The notes under the pieces were generated by a model, which searched no databases, was not told the DNA's origin, and saw only the letters and a list, made by a program, of their open reading frames with translations. Below, piece after piece: positions 1-6,186 of a stretch of DNA of 8,680 nt. A program made the position numbers and the translations under genes. Origin of the DNA: an uncultured Paracoccaceae bacterium. Lineage in GTDB: Bacteria > Pseudomonadota > Alphaproteobacteria > Rhodobacterales > Rhodobacteraceae. Every line of letters begins with the position of its first letter. Within the stretch, counting starts at the first letter, position 1. The stretch lies in the NCBI GenBank assembly GCA_913054485.1, contig CAJXHQ010000097.1, positions 1 through 8,680 of the forward strand, written 5' to 3'.

Positions 1-22
1 TGATGCACAGAGGTGGGGCCGC

Positions 23-796
23 TTAGGCCGCCCGCCCCGTGAATTTCTGCACGGCAATGCCGCCTGCTTCCAGGCTGCTGCGGACCGCGCCTGCCAGCTC
101 GACCGCCTCAGCCGTGTCGCCGTGCAGGCAGATCGTGTCAATCGCGGTTGGGATGCGCTTGCCGGTTTCGGTGATAATGGCCCGCTCTTTAACCATCTGC
201 AGAATACGCGGCCCAGCCAGGGCGGCATCATGGATCACCGCGCCGGGTTGCGACCGGTCGACCAGGGTGCCGTCATCATTATAAGCCCGGTCAGCAAAGA
301 TTTCACCGCACCAGTTGCAGCCCAGCTCGCGCACCACCTCCTCCATGGCGGTTGCAGCCAGCACCATAATGATGATGTCCGGGTCCACGTCCAAAGCAGC
401 CTCATAACAGGCGCGGGCCATGGCGTGGTCAGTGCAGGCCATGTTGGACATAGCTCCGTGCAATTTGAGATGGCGTACCCCGGTGCCCAGCGCGGCTGCC
501 ATGCCGCGGGCAGCGCCGAGCTGGTAGCGGATCATGTTACGCAGAGTGTCATGGGGCACGTTCATCTTGCGGCGGCCGAATCCCTGCAGGTCCATGAACC
601 CGGGGTGCGCACCGATACCCACCCCATTGTCCCGCGCCAGGGTTATGGTGGCCGCCATCACATCCGGGTCACCTGCATGGAAACCGCAGGCAATATTGGC
701 AGAGGTCACGATATCCAGCAGCGCCGCATCATCACCCATGGTCCAGGGGCCGAAGCTTTCGCCCATATCGGCATTCAGGTCGACAGACAGGCTCAT
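23..796 (-). CDS. pxpA: 5-oxoprolinase subunit PxpA (LamB/YcsF family)
   Basis: Encodes 257 residues covering the whole LamB/YcsF family length. With PxpB and PxpC it is known to form a cytosolic ATP-dependent 5-oxoprolinase (5-oxoproline + ATP to glutamate + ADP + Pi). Visible family motifs are DLNADMGE (6-13), ANIACGFHAGD (33-43), GAHPGFMDLQGFGRRKM (62-78) and HLKLHGAM (109-116); the Asp and His residues in them are those expected to line the active-site barrel. The ATG is preceded by GAGGA at 7 nt spacing and lies 3 nt after the pxpC stop, so the gene is the last visible member of a pxpB-pxpC-pxpA operon and is probably translated from the same message. It ends in TAA and nothing disturbs the frame. 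Older annotations call such genes lactam utilization protein LamB. Family assignment is very secure; the role is inferred from the complete trio. Confidence 0.95.
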   Translation of the reverse strand: MSLSVDLNADMGESFGPWTMGDDAALLDIVTSANIACGFHAGDPDVMAATITLARDNGVGIGAHPGFMDLQGFGRRKMNVPHDTLRNMIRYQLGAARGMAAALGTGVRHLKLHGAMSNMACTDHAMARACYEAALDVDPDIIIMVLAATAMEEVVRELGCNWCGEIFADRAYNDDGTLVDRSQPGAVIHDAALAGPRILQMVKERAIITETGKRIPTAIDTICLHGDTAEAVELAGAVRSSLEAGGIAVQKFTGRAA

Positions 797-799
797 GGT

Positions 800-1825
800 T
801 TAGTCCTCACGGGCAAAAGGATCAGCACCGGCCCAGACAGCCCCGCTGATCAGGTTATAAGACAGCAGATCCGCCATCTGCGCCGGATCGCGCAGCAGCG
901 GCGCACAACGCCCCGGCAGGGCCTTCAGCGCAGCATCCGCCCGGCGCTGGATTTCAAGCCCATGCTCCAGGCTCACCCAATCGAAACGCAGTTTGGCACC
1001 AGCCGGAGCCTGAGCCACCCGCGGCAGATCGCAGGGCAGCACGGTGCCGATACGGGGATAGCCGCCAGTGGTCTGGCATTCGCGCAGCAGCACAAAAGGC
1101 GCGCCGCTGCCGGTCATTTGCACATCACCGGGCAAGATGATCTCGGAGAGGATCTTGAGCTGGCCCTCAGCCGAGAAACCCGCGCCTTCGGGGAGCATCT
1201 CCACCCCCATGCGGTTGGCACGTGCACCACGGGTGAACTGCGTGGCGGCAAAGCGGGCGCGGGCACTCTCCCCGAAGAGGCCGCTCTGGAAACTCCCGGC
1301 AATCCGCAGGGTACCGCCGGAGAACCGGTCTTCTGCCTCCAGCCCCTGCCCGGTTTCACCGCCCGGGTCTTCCCCTGCCGGCAGAAGATCACCTGCCGCC
1401 AGCCTCTCGCCCAGCCCGGAAGAGGCCTGCACGGCGCGCGCGCCCAGAACGCATTCGGTAGCCATGCCGCCGCCCAGATGCAGATAGGCGTAAACCCCGC
1501 TGCGCACCGCACCGAGCGTCAGGCGCTGGCCCGCTTGCATCCGGTGGCTGGCATTCCAGCGCAGCGGCGCGCCGTCCAGCGCCGCATCCATCGGCGCGCC
1601 GGTCAGAGCGATCCTCAGCGGGCCTGTTGCCTCGAATTCACCCCCCGCCCCCGCGATTTCAAGCGCGGCCAGGTCAGGGGACTGCCGCAGCAGCGCAGCA
1701 CCTTCGTGCAGAGCTAATGCATCCGCTGCGCCGCCGCGGCTGATACCCTGATCCAGCAACCCGGGCCGGCCCATGTCCTGCACCGATGCAGCAGGGCCGA
1801 TGCGCAACACCTTGAGACCGCTCAT
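800..1825 (-). CDS. pxpC: 5-oxoprolinase subunit PxpC (biotin-dependent carboxyltransferase-like, AHS2/KipA family)
   Basis: Encodes 341 residues of the CT_A_B (AHS2, KipA-like) domain family, the usual length for a stand-alone subunit. Visible signatures are GRPGLLDQGISRGGAAD (19-35), YAYLHLGGGM (112-121), ARANRMGVEM (201-210) and the highly conserved QTTGGYP (251-257). Despite the family name there is no biotin in the reaction when the gene sits with pxpA and pxpB: the three together hydrolyse 5-oxoproline using ATP. The start ATG overlaps the pxpB stop in an ATGA of 4 nt, with GAGGAG about 8 nt upstream inside pxpB, which indicates translational coupling and equal amounts of B and C. The gene is intact. 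Long open frames on the opposite strand here are GC-bias shadows. An allophanate or urea amidolyase role is less likely because pxpA is adjacent and no amidase gene is seen. Confidence 0.95.
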   Translation of the reverse strand: MSGLKVLRIGPAASVQDMGRPGLLDQGISRGGAADALALHEGAALLRQSPDLAALEIAGAGGEFEATGPLRIALTGAPMDAALDGAPLRWNASHRMQAGQRLTLGAVRSGVYAYLHLGGGMATECVLGARAVQASSGLGERLAAGDLLPAGEDPGGETGQGLEAEDRFSGGTLRIAGSFQSGLFGESARARFAATQFTRGARANRMGVEMLPEGAGFSAEGQLKILSEIILPGDVQMTGSGAPFVLLRECQTTGGYPRIGTVLPCDLPRVAQAPAGAKLRFDWVSLEHGLEIQRRADAALKALPGRCAPLLRDPAQMADLLSYNLISGAVWAGADPFARED

Positions 1826-2556
1826 ACCCCGATCTCCTCTGCGATGGCGCCGCCGCAGGCCGGGTCATTGTCCTGAAGGCGGGCAAACTCCGCTTTTGCA
1901 ACCGGAAAGAACTGCATCTCATCGCCCGGGCGCAGCGCAAAGGGATCCGCCGAGCGCGGCTGGAACAGCTGCAACCCGGTCTGCCCGACGTGCCGCCATC
2001 CCGTCGGAGCGGAGGCGGCGAACAGAACAAACTGGCTGATCGCCAGGGTCAGCGCGCCGGATGGGACTTTGGGTGTCAATTCAGTCTGGCGGGGAATGTT
2101 CCATTCCTCTCCCAGGGGGCCGAGGTAGGGCTGGCCCGGAGCAAAACCAATGGTCAGCACGCGCACCCGTGCCGCAGAGAGCGAGGCAATGGCCTGCCCT
2201 TCACTCATCCCGGCCAGATCCGCAGCTTCGCCCAATTGAGGCGCCAGCTCGGTGCCGTACACTGTCGGCACCCGCCAGAACCGGCGGCCCGGCGGCAGCG
2301 GCACCTTGTACCAATCCTTTGCCGCCAGCATTTCCTGCAAATGCGCCGTCAGACGGCCATGCGGCAAACTGGCGGAATCAAACCGCACATAAACAGAAGC
2401 CAGAGACGCCGCGGTCTCCTGAATACCCTCCAGGCGGGCGGCTTCCACGGCGGAGCGGAAGGCAATAGCTGCCCGGTTGGCGGGCTCGCTCAGCGCATCG
2501 GCGAAACTCACCAGCATCCCGTCCAGCCCGGCCGTTCGGATTTGCGGAAATGTCAA
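1822..2556 (-). CDS. pxpB: 5-oxoprolinase subunit PxpB (AHS1/KipI family), TTG start
   Basis: Encodes 244 residues when begun at the TTG at 2556-2554. That start has AAGGAGG six bases upstream on the minus strand, by far the best ribosome binding site here, and gives an N-terminus (MTFPQIRTAGLDGM) that begins just ahead of the conserved family region. An ATG 123 nt further upstream (2679) would add 41 residues that read like untranslated leader and would run across the putative promoter; ATG at residue 14 would cut into the domain. Family features are VPTVYG (96-101), GFAPGQPYL (137-145), TPKVPSGAL (161-169) and PTGWRHVGQT (184-193). AHS1/KipI proteins pair with AHS2 proteins, here PxpC, which overlaps by 4 nt. 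First gene of the operon. In Bacillus the homologue KipI also inhibits a sensor kinase, but nothing here suggests that role. Confidence 0.92.
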   Translation of the reverse strand: MTFPQIRTAGLDGMLVSFADALSEPANRAAIAFRSAVEAARLEGIQETAASLASVYVRFDSASLPHGRLTAHLQEMLAAKDWYKVPLPPGRRFWRVPTVYGTELAPQLGEAADLAGMSEGQAIASLSAARVRVLTIGFAPGQPYLGPLGEEWNIPRQTELTPKVPSGALTLAISQFVLFAASAPTGWRHVGQTGLQLFQPRSADPFALRPGDEMQFFPVAKAEFARLQDNDPACGGAIAEEIGV

Positions 2557-2562
2557 ACCACC

Positions 2563-2569
2563 CCTCCTT
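2563..2569 (-). promoter_or_regulatory. Strong ribosome binding site deciding the pxpB TTG start
   Basis: On the minus strand the sequence AAGGAGG lies six bases before the TTG at 2556. It is nearly complementary to the 16S rRNA 3' end at ideal spacing. This chooses the TTG over the upstream ATG at 2679 and the internal ATG. Confidence 0.8.
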
Positions 2570-2606
2570 TGGTTTTCTGCCTGCCGGCGTCCCGCCGCCA
2601 GCCCGC

Positions 2607-2636
2607 TAAACTTGCCGCGGGACGCGGCACTGTCAA
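2607..2636 (-). promoter_or_regulatory. Putative sigma-70-type promoter of the pxpBCA operon
   Basis: Reading the minus strand, a perfect TTGACA (2636-2631) is followed after 18 nt by a weak AGTTTA (2612-2607). The -10 match is poor, so strength or exact position is uncertain. A start near 2600 would leave a leader of about 45 nt before the pxpB TTG. The box falls inside the would-be coding extension of pxpB, which supports the shorter gene. Confidence 0.4.
2613..2629. promoter_or_regulatory. Perfect 7-bp inverted repeat in the pxp promoter spacer (candidate operator)
   Basis: TGCCGCG, three bases, then CGCGGCA: a perfect inverted repeat lying wholly between the putative -35 and -10 boxes. 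This is a position where a bound repressor would block RNA polymerase. The regulator is unknown and none is encoded in the window. In such GC-rich DNA a chance palindrome is possible. Confidence 0.35.
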
Positions 2637-2809
2637 CAGGCTGACCGCCAATGCGCCCGGCTTGCCGCAGAGCGGACACGTAGCGCGCTGCCCTCGCCTA
2701 AATACATTCCTATCCGGCGGCTTTGCCCAAGTTACTTCCATAGAGTTCGAGCGATGCCTTGTTTGACCGGCACGGCATGCAGCCGGCATCAGAATGCACG
2801 GCCGCAGCT

Positions 2810-2837
2810 CCCCTTAGGGGATCTTAAGGAGATCTTA
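2810..2837. repeat. Small palindrome followed by GATCTTA direct repeat
   Basis: CCCC-TTA-GGGG (2810-2820) is followed directly by two copies of GATCTTA (2820-2826 and 2831-2837), 11 nt apart start to start, about one helical turn. That spacing suits a protein binding the same face of the DNA twice. It is about 250 bp upstream of pxpB. No function can be assigned. Confidence 0.35.
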
Positions 2838-3141
2838 TCCAGCCTGCGGGAGGCCCAGATAACTCCGACTGCCCTACTCCTCGCCTTCTTTGCTGCGCCT
2901 CGCCCGTTCCGGCTCGACGCTGCCGGCCACCTGCGGCATCCAGCGGCCCGCGCACAGGTGCAGCCGCCTGATGCCTGATAATCGCAAACCATGTATAGGC
3001 CGCACACCCCGGCATCCGGCTGCATCTGGATGTCTCCTTCGAAGAGGGCGGCCGGATGCTGAGCAGTCCGCTACCGCCCGGAGGCGCTTACATTCTAAAT
3101 ACCCCCGTCGGGTTGCATGTACATCCTGCACAGCGGCCCTA

Positions 3142-3881
3142 GCTCAGAACCCATTGATTTTCGGCGGTTGGCCTGATTCACCGTTCGAAAAACGAGTGGT
3201 GAACATGTCTGATCTTTTCTGGTAGAGCGACGTGCAGATGGCCCGTCTGAGCCTTTCTTTCCCAAATCCCACGGTAGGCCCCGCGTCGATGACAGGCGCG
3301 CCTTGAGCGGCATTAGCTTCATCAGTCGCAATGGCTTGCACCGGCGGGATGCGCCGAAGGAATACGGCCCGCACAAGACATTGCACAACCGTTGGAAGCG
3401 TTGGGGCGACAAAGGCATCTTTTCCCGAGTGATGGCCGGCCTGGCAGCAAATCACGGAGAGGAAAAGACTGTGATGATCCCTCTCGGCGATGCAAGCATC
3501 ACCTGCCGGGCAGCGAGTCAGCGATTACACCGGAGCAAAGGCCCTGTTGAGCGGCCTGCCTGACGTCGAATGGCTTCTCGGAGATCGCGGATAATGAGCC
3601 ATGTCACGCCATTGGTCCGAGTGACAATGGCGAATGCCGATTGGTTCAGAGAAGCTCTGAAAGACAAAGGGATACATGCATGTACTCCCGGACGGAAACA
3701 GCGTAAGAAACCCGTCCGGTACGACAAACGCAGATACAGACGCCGCAGTCAGATTGAGATCATGTTTGGCAGGCTCAAAGACTGGCGGCGTGTTGCGACG
3801 CGATACGACAGATGTCCGAAGGTCTTCTTGTCCACCATAGCCCTCGCAGCCCTCGTCATTTATTGGCTATGAGTCCTGAGC
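3142..3881 (+). mobile_element. Degenerate IS5-family insertion sequence
   Basis: The element is bounded by imperfect inverted repeats: GCTCAGAACCCAT at 3142-3154 and ATGAGTCCTGAGC at 3869-3881, matching at 11 of 13 positions. CTA occurs immediately outside both ends (3139-3141 and 3882-3884), consistent with the 2-4 bp target duplications of IS5 subgroups such as IS427, ISL2 and IS1031. Inside is a plus-strand transposase remnant reaching nearly to the right end. A short inverted repeat, TTCACC and GGTGAA, flanks the region just before the transposase start. At about 740 bp it is shorter than an intact relative because of an internal deletion. It can no longer make its own transposase. Confidence 0.85.
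3205..3872 (+). pseudogene. IS5-family transposase, multiply disrupted
   Basis: Recognisable pieces of an IS5-family DDE transposase appear in order but in changing frames. The start (MSDLFW, 3205) meets TAG at codon 7 where relatives have Leu. A single G appears missing after the Arg-Leu codons near 3250, after which the frame gives GISFISRNGL and DAPKEYGPHKTLHNRW up to EEKTVMI near 3479. About 45 residues are then absent, including the first catalytic Asp. The text resumes in another frame near 3501 with VSDYTGAKALL and GDRG (second Asp), then hits TAA. About 38 extra nucleotides follow before DADWF-like sequence resumes as ADWFREALKDKG. The end is intact with IEIMFGRLKDWRR (third catalytic residue, Glu) and VIYWL before TGA at 3870. 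The gene is dead. Family call is strong; residue counts for missing parts come from memory of relatives. Confidence 0.88.
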
Positions 3882-3884
3882 CTA

Positions 3885-4027
3885 AATGTGTGGACGAACT
3901 AAAAAGCATTTTTCCCTCTCCAGAAAATTTCGAAGATCTTGCCGGTAAGGTTCTAACCAGCAACGAGTTTGCACAAATGCTATTTCAAAACCGGGAGCAC
4001 ATTGTAAATTGCGCAGAGAGGACCTGA
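3885..4027 (+). pseudogene. ORF fragment at the IS right end, unknown function
   Basis: An open frame of about 47 codons runs out of the IS right terminus to TGA at 4025-4027 (peptide begins KCVDELKSIF and ends VNCAERT). The codons are visibly A+T-richer than in neighbouring genes. It has no good start of its own: an ATG is found only inside the IS. If the IS and one CTA copy are removed, the frame joins a short open stretch left of the IS with an ATG at 3117, giving a 55-codon ORF. I do not recognise the protein. It is probably the tail or the whole of a small foreign gene, but it could be non-coding DNA open by chance. Confidence 0.35.
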
Positions 4028-4386
4028 CATTCAATGACTTTTTGCTGTTGGAACACAGGGCACGTTAGCGAGCGCGACTTTGCGAATAAGCATCGTGTCA
4101 AACTCTCGGTATCCAATGTGAAAGCTGACATTCAGCAAGTCGAAGCGAATTCACCCTTTTCCGCATCTCGCCAGTTTAAGCATGAAGTGTCGAACACCTG
4201 TTACACTTGTGCACTTGGATTCCTTGGGCCGGTCTGTGGATCGCCCGCGTAAGGTCCGACTTGGGGGAATGTGCTTGGCTTGTGCCACCTTCAGCGGCCA
4301 AACATTCACCTTGCACTGGTCCAACTGTGCACTGGTCCAACTGTCAAGGTTGGCTCAGATCTGTGAGACGTTCAACATCGGGGTAG
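4028..4386. other. Gene-less stretch between IS-side fragment and tRNA-Arg
   Basis: No supported gene. Short frames on the plus strand lack ribosome binding sites and recognisable sequence; one of them simply reads through the tRNA gene. Base composition is A+T-richer than the flanking operons up to about 4200. It contains the 16-bp tandem duplication listed separately. I looked for a copy of the tRNA 3' end and for integrase remnants and saw neither. Confidence 0.6.
4313..4344. repeat. Perfect 16-bp tandem duplication
   Basis: GCACTGGTCCAACTGT occurs twice back to back (4313-4328 and 4329-4344) with no mismatch, 43 bp from the 3' end of the tRNA gene. A recent slippage duplication is the simplest explanation; paired binding sites near a tRNA-linked integration point are an alternative. 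Confidence 0.9.
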
Positions 4387-4463
4387 TGGCGGACCGAGGA
4401 GGATTCGAACCCCCGACCCCTTGATTCGTAGTCAAGTACTCTATCCAGCTGAGCTATCGGTCC
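4387..4463 (-). tRNA. tRNA-Arg (anticodon ACG)
   Basis: The 77-nt gene on the minus strand folds as a full cloverleaf. The acceptor stem is GGACCGA paired with TCGGTCC, followed by G and an encoded CCA. The D arm contains AGCTCAGCTGGATAGAGT. The anticodon stem CTTGA/TCAAG encloses loop CTACGAA, with ACG at positions 34-36. The T arm contains GGTTCGAATCC. A34 of this tRNA is normally deaminated to inosine by TadA so that it reads CGU, CGC and CGA. Its 3' end faces the degraded, IS-containing region, the usual side for tRNA-targeted integration. Confidence 0.97.
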
Positions 4464-4785
4464 ACTGCGGCGGGGTTTAGTCTGACCCGCAAAGAGGCGC
4501 AACCCCAAAGCGGCAAAATTTCCGAATTACTTTCTCCCGCACCCGGGACATTGCAACCTGCGGATGCCTTCCAAGTCGCACGCCGATGACAGGGAGTTTC
4601 ACGTCCGGTTTCGTTAAGCCCTTAATCCTGCTGCCGGCCCGATGTTCAGCCACATGCCTGCCGGTGCCGGACCGCGGAAGGGATGTGCCAAGTTCCGGCA
4701 CCCGGGAGCCTGCCCAGCGCCCAGGAAAGACCCGGGGCACCGCCGAAGCCAGCGCTTCTGATGCAGCCCGCCCAAGGTGACGGTC
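4464..4785. other. Spacer between tRNA-Arg and histidine kinase gene
   Basis: Contains the tRNA promoter near 4474-4502 and otherwise no supported gene. Small open frames on both strands look like GC-bias artefacts. One perfect 8-bp inverted repeat, GGTGCCGG (4663-4670) with CCGGCACC (4695-4702), has a 24-nt loop and no following T-run, so it is not a convincing terminator for the kinase operon. No clear intrinsic terminator was seen. Confidence 0.55.
4474..4502 (-). promoter_or_regulatory. Putative tRNA-Arg promoter
   Basis: On the minus strand TTGCGC (4502-4497) and TAAACC (4479-4474) are separated by exactly 17 nt and lie 10 nt upstream of the mature tRNA 5' end. That gives the short leader expected of a tRNA gene. 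The boxes match only partly, but spacing and position are good. Confidence 0.45.
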
Positions 4786-6171
4786 TCACACTGTGCCATC
4801 CCCTTTGGGCAGACAGATTTCGAACACCGTGCCCTGCGGCCCGGTCGACGCAAGCGCCACGTGACCGCCGTGGCCGCGGGCAAGTTCCGCTGCGATGGCC
4901 AGGCCGAGTCCGGAACCGCCTTTGCGGATACCGCCCTGAAACGGCGTAAACAGATTCTCCTGTGCCTGCCGCGGCAGGCCGGGACCAGTGTCGCCGATCG
5001 TGATCAGCCAGACGGACCCTTCATCGCGGGCCGCGATCACCACCTCGCCGCTCTTGCCGGTAGCGGCAATCGCCTGCCGCGCATTGCGCACCAGGTTCAT
5101 GATGATGCGGAACAGCTGCTCGGGGTCGGCACGCACCACCAAATCAGCCGGCACTTCGCTGCGGATCTCCACTTCAACACCCGTCTCGGCTAGGCTTTCG
5201 CTCTCCACGATATCCGCCGTTACCGCTGCCAGTGGCACCAGCGTCAGCGTTGGGGCAGGTTCGTCGGCGCGCCCGAAGGCCAGCGTGCCTTCACATAAGG
5301 ACACCGCACGGGTGATCGAGTTCACCAGTTTCGGCGCGAGCCGGCGCACCAGCGGGTCCTCGCTGGCCTCGATCCGGTCGGTGAAGAGCTGCGCGGAGGT
5401 GAGGATATTGCGCAAATCGTGGCTCACCTTGGCGACAGCGCCGCCAAGCTGCGCCAGGCGCTGACGCTGTTTCAGAGCCTGGGTCAGTTCTGTCTGCAGC
5501 TGCAACAGGGCTTCTTCCGCTTCGCGCAGTTCAATGACACCGGCATTGGGTTGGATAATGCCCCGGGCATCCTCGGGGGCTGCCGCATAGCGCTGCATGT
5601 AGCCGACGACGCCCTTGATCGGCTTCACCAGGAAGGCACGCACGGCGACAAACAGCAGCACGGCGGTGAAGATGGAGATCACAGCCGACAACAACAGAAT
5701 GCGCACGCCATAGTCGAGCATGGCTGCGCGCAGCGGCGCGGTCTCGATGGTGACCTCAATCAGCAGTCCGGCCTCGCGCACCGGCGCGCCGATAACGCGG
5801 ATGATGCGGTTGTCAGGGGTGACCAGCTGGTGGAGCGCATCGCCGATCAGCATGAAGGGGCTGGCGTTGCGGATATCGTAAGTGGCCTCGATCGGATTGG
5901 GGATCGGAGAGGACAGCATCAGCTGGCGCATCTCGTCCCGGCGCAGCACCACGTTGAAGACGCCTGCATTTTCCAGCAACTCCGCTTCCAGCTCGGTCGA
6001 GAGCATGTCATCGGCCAAAAGTGCCAGCGAGGCGATCTGCGCGCGCTCCAGCCGGTTCAGCAGGTAATCCTCCCGGAAGCGCGCGATAGACGGCACAAAG
6101 ATCAGCACCTCGGCCAGCATCACGAAGACCGTGGTCAGGATCAGGAAGCGGCCTGAGAGGGGGTTGAGCAT
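4786..6171 (-). CDS. Membrane sensor histidine kinase
   Basis: Encodes 461 residues. A first membrane segment at about 8-28 and a second at about 156-178 enclose a periplasmic sensor region of about 125 residues with no family I recognise. A HAMP-like linker and helical stretch (about 180-240) lead to the dimerisation and phosphoacceptor helix with H251 in SHDLRNILT. The HDxxN arrangement is that of HisKA kinases with phosphatase activity, but the usual Pro five residues after His is Ile. The ATPase domain shows the N box NLVRNARQA (359-367), G1 DTGPGLP (394-400), F box LFTPF (407-411) and G2 GGSGLGLA (418-425). All expected catalytic residues are present. The start is supported by GGAAGG about 6 nt upstream and lies 15 nt after the oxidoreductase stop, so it is co-transcribed with the two genes before it. 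No response regulator is encoded in the window. The signal sensed is unknown. Confidence 0.93.
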   Translation of the reverse strand: MLNPLSGRFLILTTVFVMLAEVLIFVPSIARFREDYLLNRLERAQIASLALLADDMLSTELEAELLENAGVFNVVLRRDEMRQLMLSSPIPNPIEATYDIRNASPFMLIGDALHQLVTPDNRIIRVIGAPVREAGLLIEVTIETAPLRAAMLDYGVRILLLSAVISIFTAVLLFVAVRAFLVKPIKGVVGYMQRYAAAPEDARGIIQPNAGVIELREAEEALLQLQTELTQALKQRQRLAQLGGAVAKVSHDLRNILTSAQLFTDRIEASEDPLVRRLAPKLVNSITRAVSLCEGTLAFGRADEPAPTLTLVPLAAVTADIVESESLAETGVEVEIRSEVPADLVVRADPEQLFRIIMNLVRNARQAIAATGKSGEVVIAARDEGSVWLITIGDTGPGLPRQAQENLFTPFQGGIRKGGSGLGLAIAAELARGHGGHVALASTGPQGTVFEICLPKGDGTV

Positions 6172-6186
6172 AGAGCCCCTTCCGGG

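Larger units (their letters stand above)
2557..3138. other. Intergenic region between pxpB and the IS remnant
   Basis: No convincing gene. Near pxpB it holds the leader, promoter and palindrome listed separately. Around 2810-2837 there is a short palindrome and a direct repeat, also listed. Several short open frames exist on both strands between 2750 and 3130, but none has a good ribosome binding site or recognisable sequence. A plus-strand reading at about 3006-3139 has GC-rich codon choice but no start codon near its beginning, and I do not call it. Confidence 0.6.

Noticed and set aside
122..1717. A 531-codon plus-strand open frame running antisense to pxpA and pxpC
   Set aside because: It crosses the boundary of two well-recognised genes, is rich in His, Gln, Arg and Gly as expected for a shadow of GC-rich coding DNA, and has no ribosome binding site or family resemblance.
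2874..3131. 85-codon minus-strand ORF left of the IS
   Set aside because: Arg- and Cys-rich, no binding site, no recognisable motif; overlapping frames on both strands are equally open.
2557..4386. Possible CRISPR array or toxin-antitoxin pair in the gene-poor stretch
   Set aside because: No regularly spaced repeats were seen, and no pair of adjacent small ORFs with ribosome binding sites.
4182..4424. Plus-strand ORF ending in GGFEPPTP
   Set aside because: That ending is the well-known false peptide produced by reading through the complement of a tRNA T arm.
4663..4702. 8-bp inverted repeat considered as terminator of the kinase operon
   Set aside because: The loop is 24 nt and no T-run follows on the minus strand.
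4477..4740. 87-codon minus-strand ORF between the tRNA and the kinase gene
   Set aside because: Covers the probable tRNA promoter, has no recognisable sequence and no ribosome binding site.
5419..6156. A 245-codon plus-strand frame antisense to the histidine kinase
   Set aside because: Low-complexity Gln, His and Asp composition typical of antisense to a kinase; the kinase frame carries all catalytic motifs.
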